A DNA stretch of 64,000 bases from an uncultured Clostridia bacterium (GTDB taxonomy: Bacteria; Bacillota; Clostridia; Christensenellales; Borkfalkiaceae). The stretch covers positions 1 to 64,000 of the forward strand of contig CALVUR010000004.1 of NCBI GenBank assembly GCA_944363645.1, written 5' to 3'. The position numbers were made by a program, and so were the translations under genes. This document shows, piece after piece, positions 31,701-41,498 of this stretch (its first letter is position 1; each line of letters opens with the position of its first letter). A model generated the notes under the pieces. It saw only the letters and a list, made by a program, of their open reading frames with translations, had not been told where the DNA came from and made no database searches.

Positions 31701-33392
31701 TTACATCTTTTCAGGCGTTTTAACACCTATTAAATTAAGCGCACGTTTAAGTGCAAAGCGTGTTGCCTTTGTAAGTTGCAACCTATATGCTGACTGATTT
31801 TTATCTTCGCTTATAATCTTACAATCAAAGTAAAATTTGTTAAACGCCTTAGATAGTTCAACCGCAAAACGAGTGATATAACTTGGTTCATATTTAGTTG
31901 CTGCGCTTTCAATTTGTTGTGGTAAGGTTCCTAAAATTGTGCAAAGATTAAACTCATCTTCGTTTACGGTAATTTTAGACCAATCAATTTCTTCACCAAC
32001 GTCATTTGCACGGCTTATAACGCTGTTACAGCGTGCAACTGTGTACTGACAGTATGGTGCCGTTTCGCCGTCAAAGTTTAAAACCTTGTCATAACTAAAC
32101 ACTACGTCTTTTATCTTGTTGTTGTAAAGCATGCCAAAGACCGCCGCCCCAACACCAACATCCATTGCAGTTTTTTCTTTATCTTCTAAATTGGGGTTTT
32201 TCTCATTGATAATGGAAAGTGCCTTTTCATAGCAACGGTTTAAAACGTCTTCTAAAAGGACAACATGACCTTTTCTTGTGCTCATTGAACCGCTTTCAAG
32301 TGAAACCATGCCGTACGCAACGTGAACCATATCCTTTGCCCAAGGCTTATCCATGAGTTCAAGCACCTTAAACAACTGTTTAAAGTGTAAGTTTTGCTGG
32401 TAAGCAACAACATACAAGCACTTATCAAAGTCGTAAGTTTGTTTGCGGTACATTGCGGCAGCGATATCACGGGTTGCATACAAACTTGCCCCGTCAGAGC
32501 GCAAAATGATGCATGGTGGCATGTCGTATTCATCAAGGTTTACGACCATTGCGCCTTCACTTTCAACAAGTAAGCCCTTGTCTGTAAGTTCCTTAATAAC
32601 GGGGCCCATCTTGTCGTTATAAAAACTTTCACCTGCGTAAGAATCAAAAGTTACATCCAAAAGTTTGTAAATTTTATCGATTTCGCTCAAGGTGATTTTT
32701 TTGAAGTAATTGAAAAGTTCAACGCATTCAGGGTCGCCCGTTTCAATCTTTTTAAAGTAAGCACGTGCCTCGTCGTCCATGCTACTATCTGTTTCTGCCT
32801 TTTCGTGGTACATGACATACAGCCTTGTAAGTTCTTTAAGACCGTCCCTATCGACAACGGCCTTATCGCCCCAATGTTTGTAGGCGTAAATAAGTTTACC
32901 AAACTGTGTGCCATAGTCGCCAAGGTGGTTGATGCCGACCACGTTATAGCCCAAGTACTTATAAATTCTGTAAAGGGCTGCGCCGATTACCGTTGTGGAT
33001 AAATGCCCAATGTGGAAGGGTTTTGCAATGTTGATTGAAGAATAGTCAATACAGATTGTTTTGCCTTCGCCCAAATTTTGCTTGCCGTAATTTTCGCCTT
33101 CTGCAACCACCTTTTGAACGATTTCTTTTACGAAACCATCACGGTCAAGTTTAAAATTTAGGTATCCGCCAACGCATTCAACCGATTTAATGCCCGAAAC
33201 TTTAGGAAAGTTTTGCGACAAATCGCTTGCAATCATATTGGGGGCTTTTTTTAGCGACTTTGAAAACCTGAAGCAAGGAAGTGCATAATCACCAACTTCT
33301 TTTGTGGGTGGGACTTCGATAAATGCTTCGATTTCTTCCGTAGTAAAGCCTTCAATTTTTATGTTTTCAGCAATTAAATGTTTATAATCCAT
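31701..33392 (-). CDS. argS: Arginyl-tRNA synthetase
   Basis: Class I synthetase (563 aa). The HIGH motif is FHIGHLSTT near residue 128; the KMSKS region is the ArgRS-type degenerate SGSMSTRKGHVV near 375. An N-terminal Add1-like domain (1-100) and a C-terminal DALR anticodon-binding domain (about 440-563) are present. Upstream (about 33476-33481) TATAAT is visible but without a clear -35. Confidence 0.96.
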   Translation of the reverse strand: MDYKHLIAENIKIEGFTTEEIEAFIEVPPTKEVGDYALPCFRFSKSLKKAPNMIASDLSQNFPKVSGIKSVECVGGYLNFKLDRDGFVKEIVQKVVAEGENYGKQNLGEGKTICIDYSSINIAKPFHIGHLSTTVIGAALYRIYKYLGYNVVGINHLGDYGTQFGKLIYAYKHWGDKAVVDRDGLKELTRLYVMYHEKAETDSSMDDEARAYFKKIETGDPECVELFNYFKKITLSEIDKIYKLLDVTFDSYAGESFYNDKMGPVIKELTDKGLLVESEGAMVVNLDEYDMPPCIILRSDGASLYATRDIAAAMYRKQTYDFDKCLYVVAYQQNLHFKQLFKVLELMDKPWAKDMVHVAYGMVSLESGSMSTRKGHVVLLEDVLNRCYEKALSIINEKNPNLEDKEKTAMDVGVGAAVFGMLYNNKIKDVVFSYDKVLNFDGETAPYCQYTVARCNSVISRANDVGEEIDWSKITVNEDEFNLCTILGTLPQQIESAATKYEPSYITRFAVELSKAFNKFYFDCKIISEDKNQSAYRLQLTKATRFALKRALNLIGVKTPEKM

Positions 33393-33522
33393 TTTTTCTT
33401 CCTTAAAAGGTTAAATAAAAAAGTTAAATAAATGGGCAAAACCTTTTTAATAAAATTGCTTTGCCCCCTTTCTAACATTATAACATTTTAACATATTATC
33501 GGTTAAAAGACAACAAATACGA

Positions 33523-33551
33523 TTGAAAAATTACTAAATTTGTGCTATATT
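33523..33551 (+). promoter_or_regulatory. Sigma-A promoter of ychF
   Basis: TTGAAA (33523-33528), 17-bp spacer, TATATT (33546-33551); leader about 120 nt. Confidence 0.65.
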
Positions 33552-33680
33552 GTAATAAGCAATTTATATAAATGTTAAGTTTTGCCTATATTTTTCACTT
33601 TTTGTGCGGAATTTTTGCAAAACTTTGGGCTATTACATAAAAATTACTATATTAAACACTTTTTTTGATGGAGATTTATT

Positions 33681-34778
33681 ATGAAATTAGGTGTTGTTGG
33701 GCTTCCCAATGTAGGAAAATCTACCTTGTTTAACGCAATTACACACGCTGGCGCAATGGCTGCGAACTTTCCTTTTTGCACAATAGAACCAAACGTTGGT
33801 ATCGTTGCAGTGCCGGACGAAAGGCTTGAAAAACTTGCCGCCCTTTATAACTGCAAAAAAATTGTGCCTGCTCAAATTGAATTTGTTGACATTGCCGGGC
33901 TTGTAAAGGGTGCTTCACACGGGGAAGGTCTTGGTAACAAGTTTTTGTCACACATCCGTGAAGTTGATGCCATTGTACATGTGGTGCGCTGTTTTGAAGA
34001 TGAAAACGTTACACACGTAGAAGACACAATCGACCCTATCCGTGATATCAACATCATCAATTTAGAACTTATTCTATCGGACATGGAAGCCGTTGAAAAA
34101 CGCCTTGATAAGGCAAAATCTATGATGAAAACGGGCGACAAAAAGTACGCTGAAGAAGCAGAACTTCTTGCCAAAATTTATAAGACTTTGGAAAGCGAAA
34201 AGCCTGTTAGGTCAATGGACTTTACCGAAGAAGAAAAGGCATATGTAAAAGGGTTATTTTTACTTACAAGCAAGCCTGTAATTTACGCAGCAAACATCGC
34301 CGAAGAAGATATTTCTAAAAACGAAGACGACATACCCTTAGTAAAACTTGTAAAGGACTTTGCCAAAAAAGACGGCAGTGAAACCTTAGTAATTTCAGCA
34401 AAGTGCGAAGAAGAGATTTCTGAGCTACCCATTAATGAACAAAAGGACTTTTTGGATGCGCTTGGCTTAAAAGAAAGTGGTTTAAATAGGCTTGTAAAAG
34501 CATCATATACCCTACTTGGGCTTATGAGTTTTTTAACCGCCGGCGAGCCGGAAACAAGGGCTTGGACAATAAAGATTGGTACAAAAGCACCGCAAGCCGC
34601 TGGTAAAATTCATAGCGATTTTGAGCGTGGGTTTATCCGTGCCGAAGTTGTTGATTATGAAACATTGTTAGAGTGTGGCAGTTTGGCAAACGCCCGTGAA
34701 AAAGGTAAAGTAAGATCTGAAGGTAAAGATTACGTTATGAAAGACGGCGACGTTGTTTTGTTCCGCTTTAACGTTTAA
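33681..34778 (+). CDS. ychF: Ribosome-binding ATPase YchF (OLA1 family)
   Basis: P-loop NTPase of the Obg superfamily (365 aa). G1 is GLPNVGKST near residue 6 and G3 DIAGLVKGAS near 70. At the G4 position it has YAANIAEED instead of NKxD, the NxxE-type change that gives YchF/OLA1 proteins ATP rather than GTP preference. The C-terminus is a TGS domain. Associates with ribosomes and is implicated in stress responses in E. coli. Confidence 0.96.
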   Translation: MKLGVVGLPNVGKSTLFNAITHAGAMAANFPFCTIEPNVGIVAVPDERLEKLAALYNCKKIVPAQIEFVDIAGLVKGASHGEGLGNKFLSHIREVDAIVHVVRCFEDENVTHVEDTIDPIRDINIINLELILSDMEAVEKRLDKAKSMMKTGDKKYAEEAELLAKIYKTLESEKPVRSMDFTEEEKAYVKGLFLLTSKPVIYAANIAEEDISKNEDDIPLVKLVKDFAKKDGSETLVISAKCEEEISELPINEQKDFLDALGLKESGLNRLVKASYTLLGLMSFLTAGEPETRAWTIKIGTKAPQAAGKIHSDFERGFIRAEVVDYETLLECGSLANAREKGKVRSEGKDYVMKDGDVVLFRFNV

Positions 34779-34792
34779 TATTAAATATTTTA

Positions 34793-34816
34793 GGCAGGGT
34801 TTCCCCTGCCTTTTTT
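34793..34816 (+). terminator. Terminator of ychF
   Basis: Stem GGCAGGG / CCCTGCC with a 4-nt loop and TTTTTTG, 14 bp after the stop. Confidence 0.92.
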
Positions 34817-34841
34817 GTTTGTTTTTTCTTTAAATTTTACT

Positions 34842-34880
34842 AAAAAAGTGGCGATAACGGGCTTATAGGCGGACTTTTTT
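34842..34880. repeat. Palindromic element copy 19
   Basis: Full element (AAAAAAGTGG, CGGGCTTATAGGCGG, ACTTTTTT) between the convergent ychF and gap genes. Confidence 0.92.
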
Positions 34881-34953
34881 AATTTTTAGTCCTTTAAAAA
34901 CCTTTTTAAAAACCGCCAACATTTTACCAATTATACTATAAGATAAAAATAAA

Positions 34954-34977
34954 AAAGCCCACGATTTCGTGGGCTTT
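34954..34977 (-). terminator. Terminator of gap
   Basis: Stem AAAGCCCACGA / TCGTGGGCTTT followed on the minus strand by a long T-run. Confidence 0.92.
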
Positions 34978-34990
34978 AAACTTTATTCAA

Positions 34991-36055
34991 TTAAGCTTTT
35001 TCGATTTCAGAGAAGTACTTAATTGTTCTTACCATTTGAGATGTGTAAGAGTTTTCGTTGTCATACCATGAAACAACTTGAACTTGGTAAGTATCTTCGT
35101 CGATCTTTTGAACCATAGTTTGAGTAGCATCAAATAATGAACCATATCTCATACCGATAACGTCTGAAGAAACGATTTGGTCTTCATTGTAACCGAAAGA
35201 TTCATTTGCTTGAGCCTTCATAGCAGCGTTGATTGATTCAACAGTGATGTCTTTACCTTTAACAACAGCAACCAAGATAGTTGTTGAACCTGTAGCGGTT
35301 GGAACACGTTGAGCTGAACCGATAAGTTTGCCGTTAAGTTCTGGAATAACAAGACCGATTGCTTTAGCAGCGCCTGTTGAGTTAGGAACGATGTTGATAG
35401 CGCAAGCACGGCTTCTTCTTAAATCGCCCTTTCTTTGTGGACCGTCTAAAGGCATTTGGTCGCCTGTGTAAGCGTGAACGGTTGTCATGATACCGCTAAC
35501 GATAGGAGCGTAATCGTTTAATGCTTTAGCCATAGGTGCTAAGCAGTTTGTTGTACAGCTTGCTGCAGAGATGATGTGATCTTCTTTAGTTAAGCTGGTG
35601 TGGTTAACGTTATAAACGATGGTTGGAAGGTCGTTACCAGCAGGTGCAGAGATAACAACATTTTTTGCGCCAGCATCGATGTGTGCTTGAGCTTTTTCCT
35701 TTTTGGTGTAAAAGCCGGTGCATTCTAAAACAACGTCAACTTTAAGTTTCTTCCAAGGAAGGTCTTGTGCCTTTGGGCAAGCATAAATAGTAATTTCTTT
35801 GCCGTCAACGGTGATAGAACCTGGTGTTACAACGGTCTTGCCGTCTTCTGCCAATACTGCATCTTTGTAGGTAATTTCGTGATCTCTTGCGTAGTTACCT
35901 TGTGTTGAGTCATACTTTAAAAGATGAGCGAGCATTTTGGGGCTTGTTAAGTCGTTGATAGCTACGATTGTGTAACCTTTTGCACCGAACATTTGTCTAA
36001 ATGCAAGACGACCGATTCTGCCGAAACCGTTAATTGCAACTTTTACATTTGCCAT
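34991..36055 (-). CDS. gap: Glyceraldehyde-3-phosphate dehydrogenase
   Basis: NAD-dependent glycolytic enzyme (354 aa). NAD site [15 protein letters not shown] at the N-terminus, catalytic Cys in [12 protein letters not shown] near 165 and [21 protein letters not shown] near 203. Slightly longer than the usual 335 owing to a loop near residues 55-85 ([18 protein letters not shown]). A strong promoter and AAGGAG precede it. No other glycolytic gene is adjacent. Confidence 0.96.
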   Translation of the reverse strand: MANVKVAINGFGRIGRLAFRQMFGAKGYTIVAINDLTSPKMLAHLLKYDSTQGNYARDHEITYKDAVLAEDGKTVVTPGSITVDGKEITIYACPKAQDLPWKKLKVDVVLECTGFYTKKEKAQAHIDAGAKNVVISAPAGNDLPTIVYNVNHTSLTKEDHIISAASCTTNCLAPMAKALNDYAPIVSGIMTTVHAYTGDQMPLDGPQRKGDLRRSRACAINIVPNSTGAAKAIGLVIPELNGKLIGSAQRVPTATGSTTILVAVVKGKDITVESINAAMKAQANESFGYNEDQIVSSDVIGMRYGSLFDATQTMVQKIDEDTYQVQVVSWYDNENSYTSQMVRTIKYFSEIEKA

Positions 36056-36094
36056 AATTTATAAAATCTCCTTCGATTGATTTTTATTGATTAA

Positions 36095-36123
36095 ATTATA
36101 ATAAAATATTATCTTTTCGTCAA
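36095..36123 (-). promoter_or_regulatory. Sigma-A promoter of gap
   Basis: TTGACG (36118-36123), 17-bp spacer, TATAAT (36095-36100) on the minus strand. Confidence 0.8.
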
Positions 36124-36248
36124 TGATTTTTTGTAATTTTTATGTTAAATAAAAAAATTTTTGCTTTACTAACCTAAAACGCCACACTTTTCACCCTTTT
36201 TCTGCTTTTTATGGGCAATTTTAAAAGTAAGGCTATTTTTAAAAGAAA

Positions 36249-36286
36249 AAAGGATAACAAAGCGAAAACCGCTTACATTATCCTTT
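36249..36286 (-). terminator. Terminator of the M29 aminopeptidase gene
   Basis: Outer stem AAAGGATAA / TTATCCTTT around an inner hairpin AAGCG / CGCTT; T-rich on the minus-strand 3' side. Confidence 0.8.
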
Positions 36287-36296
36287 GTGCTCTAAA

Positions 36297-37412
36297 TTAT
36301 TTTAAATTTTCTGGGTTTAAACATTTTAAACTGTCTAAAGTAAACAAACCGTCTTTTCTAATCAAAACGTCGTCAAACCAAATTTCACCGCCGCCGTATT
36401 CTTTGGTCATGATTAAAACCAAGTCCCAGTGAAGGGCTGAAGTGTTGCCGTTTGAACAGTCTTCATAACTGCAACCGGGTGTAAAGTGGATTGAGCCTGC
36501 AATTTTTTCATCAAATAAGATATCGCCCATGGGCTTATTTACATATGGGTTTACGCCGATAGCAAATTCACCAACATATCTTGCGCCTTCGTCCACATCG
36601 AAAACCTTTTCGATTTCGCTTGAGCCGTTTGCTGTGGCTTTGATAATTTTGCCGTCTTTAAATTCCAAACGAATGTTTTCATACCTAACACCGCCTTGAA
36701 CGGATGGTGCGTTATAGGTAATGTAACCGTTTACGCTTGTTTTAACAGGTGCGGAATAGACTTCGCCATCAGGAATATTGCATTCACCAGCGCATTTAAC
36801 AGAGCCGATGCCTTTAATAGAGAAAGATAAGTCTGTATCATTTGCGATAAGTCTTACCTTATCCGTCTTATCCATCAACGCCTTTAAACTGTCCATTGCC
36901 CTATTCATCTTGTCATAGTCGAGCGTGCATACATCAAAGAAGAAGTCTTCAAAGGCTTCTGTCGATGTGCCAGACTGTTGCGCCATTGATGGGGATGGGT
37001 ATCTTAAAATTACCCAACGGGTGTTGTTTACACGCTTTTCGTGATGGACGGGGTAACTGTAAATTTTTGAGTAAGCACCGTTTCTATCCTTGGGTACGTC
37101 GCTTAATTCATAGGCGTTTGCGCCACCACGTATACCGATATAACAGTCCATGTCGTCCATCATAAAGCCGTCATACTTTGCCCAAAGATTTAAGGCTTCG
37201 TCGCTTGCGCCACTTATCTGCGCACGCATTACTGAATGATCACGAAGTACTGCAAATGGGTATGCACCAGCGTTGTAAACTTCTTTTATAACTTCTTTAA
37301 CTAAATCTGTAACTTCGCCAAAGCCTTCGACCATGACCTTATCGCCCTTTTTGGCTTTTATGGAATGGTTTACGAGAACTTTTGCAAGTTCAGTAAGTCT
37401 TGGATCTTTCAT
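36297..37412 (-). CDS. M29-family metal-dependent aminopeptidase
   Basis: 371 aa, matching the thermophilic aminopeptidase family (AmpS/PepS/aminopeptidase T). Family features are the N-terminal AKVLVNHSIKAKKGDKVMVEG, the ligand-rich region GECNIPDGEVYSAP near 210 containing the metal-binding Glu, and EFAIGVNPYV...SIHFTPGCSYED near 280-320; the C-terminal HWDLVLIM supplies a His-x-Asp. Cytosolic, uses two divalent metals in characterised relatives to release N-terminal residues. Confidence 0.92.
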   Translation of the reverse strand: MKDPRLTELAKVLVNHSIKAKKGDKVMVEGFGEVTDLVKEVIKEVYNAGAYPFAVLRDHSVMRAQISGASDEALNLWAKYDGFMMDDMDCYIGIRGGANAYELSDVPKDRNGAYSKIYSYPVHHEKRVNNTRWVILRYPSPSMAQQSGTSTEAFEDFFFDVCTLDYDKMNRAMDSLKALMDKTDKVRLIANDTDLSFSIKGIGSVKCAGECNIPDGEVYSAPVKTSVNGYITYNAPSVQGGVRYENIRLEFKDGKIIKATANGSSEIEKVFDVDEGARYVGEFAIGVNPYVNKPMGDILFDEKIAGSIHFTPGCSYEDCSNGNTSALHWDLVLIMTKEYGGGEIWFDDVLIRKDGLFTLDSLKCLNPENLK

Positions 37413-37476
37413 TGTTGTACCTTTTTATTATATTTTATTTGTTATTTGTTGCCATTTTTTAAGCCGTAACGACCGC

Positions 37477-37513
37477 AAAAAGTGGCGATAACGGGCTTAT
37501 AGGCGGACTTTTT
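37477..37513. repeat. Palindromic element copy 20, at oxidoreductase stop
   Basis: Full element (AAAAAGTGG, CGGGCTTATAGGCGG, ACTTTTT), 4 bp after the stop of the FAD oxidoreductase gene. Confidence 0.92.
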
Positions 37514-37517
37514 ACAT

Positions 37518-38924
37518 TTATGCAAATTTTTCTAAAATGCTGTCGGCTACGCACAAACCGTTTGCAGATGCTTGTTGCAAACCACGTGTAACGCTTGCGC
37601 CGTCGCCGATAGAATGTAGACCTTTAACGCTTGTTTCAAAGTTTTTATCAACCACAACAGAGTTTGAATAGAACTTAACTTCGATACCGTAAAGCAATGT
37701 TTCATCACTTGCTAAGCCCGGTGAAACCTTATCGAGTGCGTAAATCATTTCGATAATATCGGTCATGATACGGTGTGGCAAAACGAGAGATAAGTCGCCC
37801 GGAACTGCATCTTTTAAAGTGGGGACTAAATTGTTACGGGTAAGCCTTTCTTCGGTGGTGCGTCTGCCCCTTCTTAAATCGCCAAAGCGTTGAACCAAAA
37901 TTTTGCCGTCGCAAAGCATGTTTGAAAGTTGCGCAATGTGCTTGCCGTATTCGATAGGTGTTTTAAAGGGCTTTGTAAAGTTTTTAGAAACCAAGATTGC
38001 AAAGTTGGTGTTTTTGGTCTTAAATTCCTTACCCTTATAAGCATGACCATTAACAACTGCTAAGCCGTTTTCGTAATATTCGGTTGCGACTTCGCCAGAT
38101 GGGTTGGTACAAAACGTCCTTACCTTATCGTCAAAGGTTTGTGAGTAGTAAACGAGTTTTGCTTCGTATAAGTTGCGGTTGAGTTCGTCCATTACTTCGT
38201 TACGGCACTCTACCCTTACGCCGATATCAACTGTACCAACGTTTGTTGCGATGTCGTGTTTACGGCAGATGCCCAAAAACCATTCAGAGCCTTCCCTACC
38301 GATGCCGGCAACGATTTCGTTTGAGTAAAAGATGTCGCCTTTATCAGTTTCAACGCCCTTGCACTTGCCGTCTTCGATAATGATATCGCTGACCATAGTG
38401 TTAAAGAGCATTTCAACGCCGATTTCTTCAAGGTGGTGTTGAAGCCTTGTGTAAATTTTATAGCCTTCTTCTGTGCCAAGGTGGCGGATAGGACATTCAA
38501 TCAATTTTAAGTTTGCCCCGATAGCCTTTCTTCTTATCTCACGAATTTCAGCCTCTTTATCAAGACCGTAAACAAAGGTGTCTGCACCGAACTTTAAATA
38601 GATATCGTCAGAACGCTTGATAAGTTCGACAGCCTTTTCATAACCTAAAATGTGTTGAAGGTTGCCACCGACGTCTGGCGATAAAGATAACTTGCCGTCA
38701 GAAAATGCACCAGCACCAGCAAAGCCGGTTGTAATGTTGCAAGGCTTACAGCCAGCGCAAACACCTGTGTATCTTTTGGGGCAAGTACGCTTTTCGATAC
38801 TTCTACCCTTTTCTATCATCAACACCTTTAAATCGGGTCGCTTTTCTTTTAATTCATAAGCGCAGAAAATGCCCGAAGGACCTGCACCGATAATGATTAC
38901 ATCATAATGTTTGCCTGATTGCAT
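37518..38924 (-). CDS. FAD-dependent oxidoreductase (COG2509-like)
   Basis: 468 aa from the ATG at 38924, which follows AAGGAG; the frame runs 87 bp further upstream but that part overlaps the promoter. FAD-binding VIIIGAGPSGIFCAYEL begins near residue 9. A Cys-rich stretch TCPKRYTGVCAGCKPCNI near 50 and GFAGAGAFSDGKLSL near 68 are typical of the uncharacterised dehydrogenase family COG2509. The C-terminal VKGLHSIGDGASVTRGLQQA closes the FAD site. Substrate unknown. Confidence 0.88.
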   Translation of the reverse strand: MQSGKHYDVIIIGAGPSGIFCAYELKEKRPDLKVLMIEKGRSIEKRTCPKRYTGVCAGCKPCNITTGFAGAGAFSDGKLSLSPDVGGNLQHILGYEKAVELIKRSDDIYLKFGADTFVYGLDKEAEIREIRRKAIGANLKLIECPIRHLGTEEGYKIYTRLQHHLEEIGVEMLFNTMVSDIIIEDGKCKGVETDKGDIFYSNEIVAGIGREGSEWFLGICRKHDIATNVGTVDIGVRVECRNEVMDELNRNLYEAKLVYYSQTFDDKVRTFCTNPSGEVATEYYENGLAVVNGHAYKGKEFKTKNTNFAILVSKNFTKPFKTPIEYGKHIAQLSNMLCDGKILVQRFGDLRRGRRTTEERLTRNNLVPTLKDAVPGDLSLVLPHRIMTDIIEMIYALDKVSPGLASDETLLYGIEVKFYSNSVVVDKNFETSVKGLHSIGDGASVTRGLQQASANGLCVADSILEKFA

Positions 38925-38982
38925 AAATAACTCCTTAATCTTTTTTGACTTAAAATAAATTAAGCCGTTTATCACCTTAATT

Positions 38983-39011
38983 ATTGTAGCACACCCCACA
39001 AAAAATAGCAA
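38983..39011 (-). promoter_or_regulatory. Promoter of the FAD oxidoreductase gene
   Basis: TTGCTA (39006-39011), 17-bp spacer, TACAAT (38983-38988) on the minus strand. The rest of the divergent gap to 39200 is AT-rich with nothing else recognised. Confidence 0.55.
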
Positions 39012-39201
39012 TAAAAAAACCTAATTAAAAGTAGTTTTCACATTTACAAAATTTAAACAATTTTGGTAATTTTTTATAACCACCGCTTGCCGATTTTTTG
39101 TAAATTTTTCTGCCTGTGATTTTTCGCCCTTTTAATTTTTTTAAGAAAATTTTTGGTAACCATAAGAGTATGCCTTAAATTAAAAATTTAACCATAATAA
39201 A

Positions 39202-39230
39202 TTGAAAAAATTTTTGGTTTGTGGTAAAAT
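39202..39230 (+). promoter_or_regulatory. Promoter of the U32 peptidase gene
   Basis: TTGAAA (39202-39207), 17-bp spacer, TAAAAT (39225-39230). The TTG of this -35 is also the in-frame start of a longer reading, which the promoter makes implausible. Confidence 0.65.
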
Positions 39231-39264
39231 TAAATTTAGCAAAACAAAAAAATTAAAGGGCATT

Positions 39265-41448
39265 ATGGTAGAGTTATTATCACCGGCTGGAAGCCGTGAA
39301 AGTTTTATATGTGCAGTAAACGCAGGTGCAAGCGCAGTGTATTTGGGGCTTGACCTTTTTTCTGCACGCAAAAATGCCGAAAACTTTACCAAAGAAAACT
39401 TGCCGTTTTACGTAACATATGCCCACTTACTTGGGGTAAGGGTGTATGTTGCCCTTAACACAATCACCGACGACAACGAACTTTTAGGGCTACTTGATTA
39501 CGCAAAATTTTGTAACGATATAAACGTAGACGGACTTATTATCCAAGACATGTTTTTGGGTAAAATTTTGCACAAAAGTTTGCCGAACATTGAACTTCAC
39601 CTATCAACGCAAGCGGGCGTAAACAATTTAGAAGGTGCTTTGCTTGCCAAAAAGTATGGTTTTTGCCGTGTGGTTTTGGCACGTGAAACGCCCTTTAGTG
39701 AGATTGAACAGATTGCAAAAGTGATTGATACCGAAGTTTTTGTACAAGGTGCGCTTTGCACTGCCTTTTCAGGGCAATGTTATATGTCAAGTTTTGCCGG
39801 CAACAACAGCGGTAACCGTGGACTTTGCAAACAGCCTTGCAGAAAGCAGTACACTTTAAAAAACCAAAATATAAATGTAACAGGTTATAACATTTCGCTT
39901 GCCGACCTATCGCTTGCGCCAAACCTTGATAAACTTCTATCCGCTGGCGTAAAGTCCTTAAAAATTGAAGGGCGAATGAGAAAACCGTCTTATGTTTATT
40001 ACGCAACGAAGTATTACAGCGATATATTAAACGGCAAAAGTCCCGCTATAAGCCCGTTATCACGCACTTTTAAGCGTGGCAACTATACTTTAGGGCTTGG
40101 GTTTAAGCAGGACAAAAACCTTATTTCAAACAAAGTACAAAGCCACGTTGGTGAAAAGATTGGCACGATAAAAGGGGTAAATAAAACCACACTTAGCCTT
40201 TCGACCAACCATAAATTTACAAGTGGCGACAGCGGAAAAATTTTGAGAAACGGCTTTGAAGTTGGTAACTTTACCTATGAAAATGGTCAAGTTAAATATC
40301 AAGGTAATCCAAAAATAAATGATGTTGTTACAATAACCACCGACCAACAACTTGAAAGCAAGATTTTTGATGTCAAAAAGACATTAAATATAGATGTAAG
40401 GGCTAATTTTTTAAGCGGTGAAAGGGCTCAAATTTACGCAAATGTAAAGGGCGCACAAATTGTGTTTGAAAGCGAATTTATCCTTGAAAAAGCCAAAAAT
40501 AGCCCTATTTTAAGCGATGACTTACAAGCCAATTTGAAAAAGGTTGGCGACTACCCTATTTTTGCAAATGTAAGTGTAGAAACCGACGGCATTTTTATTG
40601 CAAAAAGCCAATTAAACGGCATACGTAGGCAGTTTTACGACAAACTTATTTATGAATTAACGGGTAAGTTTGATAGACCAAGTTTTGATTTTGAACTTGA
40701 AAAATTGATCGTAACTACCCAAAACAAACTTGCCGTAATTGACGAAGATTTTACAGACATTTACGACAAAGATTTTGACATTGCAATTTTTGCACCGAAC
40801 GATTACAACGATTTAGAAAAGTTTGAAAACTTTTATAATACCTTAAGTTTAACCAAAAAATTGCGCTTTTTATACCTACCGTCAATGTTAAATAGTGCCG
40901 ATAACGGGCTTATAGCCCCACTTTTGCGCTTTTTTGATGGTGTTTATGTTGACGGATATTATGGCATAGAATTTGCCAAAGCGCACAATAAATTGCTTAT
41001 TTTGGGTACAGGAACGAACATTTATAACGAGCAAGATTGCGTAAACGCAAAACGTGAAAGTTATGATTATTGTTTGTCTAAAGAACTTGTTTTGCAAAAG
41101 GCGAAAAGTTTTGACGGCTTTTATTATTCGGCTGGTAGTATTAAAGTTATGGACCTATTGTACTGTCCGTTTAATAAGACTTGTAATGACTGTAAGGGCG
41201 CAGATTATTCCACCCTTGACGATGGACGCAAGTTTATTTTAAGGCGAGTAAAGATGACGGAGTGCCGTTTTGAAGTGTATAACCCCTATCCACTTTTAAC
41301 GCAAGGCACAACAAAACAAATCTTTAACTTTATAACCTTACAAAAGGAACAAAAACTTGCTATTTTGGAAAACGCAAACGAGCCTTTAAAGGCAAAAGCC
41401 TATTTACCAAACTACACAACAGGACATAGCAAAAAACCGCTTTTATAA
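39265..41448 (+). CDS. U32 family peptidase, RlhA/TrhP-like
   Basis: 727 aa from the ATG at 39265 (AAAGGG upstream). Starts with the family's MVELLSPAGSRESF; HLSTQAGVNNLEGA near 113 and RVVLARETPFSEI near 136 follow. Four Cys near residues 166, 173, 188 and 192 (GALCTAFSGQC...GLCKQPC) form the conserved cluster of U32 proteins, several of which are iron-sulfur enzymes for hydroxylation of tRNA or 23S rRNA. A long C-terminal half with further Cys near 630-640 is present. Two palindromic elements are read in frame (about 257-269 and 542-553). RNA-modifying role is inferred from relatives. Confidence 0.9.
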   Translation: MVELLSPAGSRESFICAVNAGASAVYLGLDLFSARKNAENFTKENLPFYVTYAHLLGVRVYVALNTITDDNELLGLLDYAKFCNDINVDGLIIQDMFLGKILHKSLPNIELHLSTQAGVNNLEGALLAKKYGFCRVVLARETPFSEIEQIAKVIDTEVFVQGALCTAFSGQCYMSSFAGNNSGNRGLCKQPCRKQYTLKNQNINVTGYNISLADLSLAPNLDKLLSAGVKSLKIEGRMRKPSYVYYATKYYSDILNGKSPAISPLSRTFKRGNYTLGLGFKQDKNLISNKVQSHVGEKIGTIKGVNKTTLSLSTNHKFTSGDSGKILRNGFEVGNFTYENGQVKYQGNPKINDVVTITTDQQLESKIFDVKKTLNIDVRANFLSGERAQIYANVKGAQIVFESEFILEKAKNSPILSDDLQANLKKVGDYPIFANVSVETDGIFIAKSQLNGIRRQFYDKLIYELTGKFDRPSFDFELEKLIVTTQNKLAVIDEDFTDIYDKDFDIAIFAPNDYNDLEKFENFYNTLSLTKKLRFLYLPSMLNSADNGLIAPLLRFFDGVYVDGYYGIEFAKAHNKLLILGTGTNIYNEQDCVNAKRESYDYCLSKELVLQKAKSFDGFYYSAGSIKVMDLLYCPFNKTCNDCKGADYSTLDDGRKFILRRVKMTECRFEVYNPYPLLTQGTTKQIFNFITLQKEQKLAILENANEPLKAKAYLPNYTTGHSKKPLL
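40036..40071. repeat. Palindromic element copy 21, full length inside the U32 gene
   Basis: AAAAGTCCC, core GCTATAAGCCCG, GTTATCACG and arm CACTTTT: a complete element with both arms, read as KSPAISPLSRTFK just before the RGNYTLGL motif. Confidence 0.9.
40890..40925. repeat. Palindromic element copy 22, inside the U32 gene
   Basis: AATAGTGCC, GATAACGGGCTTATAGCCCC, ACTTTT: nearly complete, read as NSADNGLIAPLL. Confidence 0.88.
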
Positions 41449-41457
41449 GCGGTTTTT
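41432..41457 (+). terminator. Terminator of the U32 peptidase gene
   Basis: Stem AAAAACCGCTT / AAGCGGTTTTT, overlapping the last codons and stop of the gene. Confidence 0.92.
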
Positions 41458-41461
41458 TTGT

Positions 41462-41498
41462 AAAAAGTGGCGATAACGGGCTTATAGGCCGACTTTTT
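41462..41498. repeat. Palindromic element copy 23
   Basis: Full element with arm variant GGCCGACTTTTT, 14 bp after the U32 stop. It is the last copy before a repeat-free stretch of about 18 kb. Confidence 0.92.

Noticed and set aside
38925..39011. 29-residue extension of the FAD oxidoreductase
   Set aside because: It overlaps the promoter and its -10; the internal ATG at 38924 has AAGGAG at the right distance.
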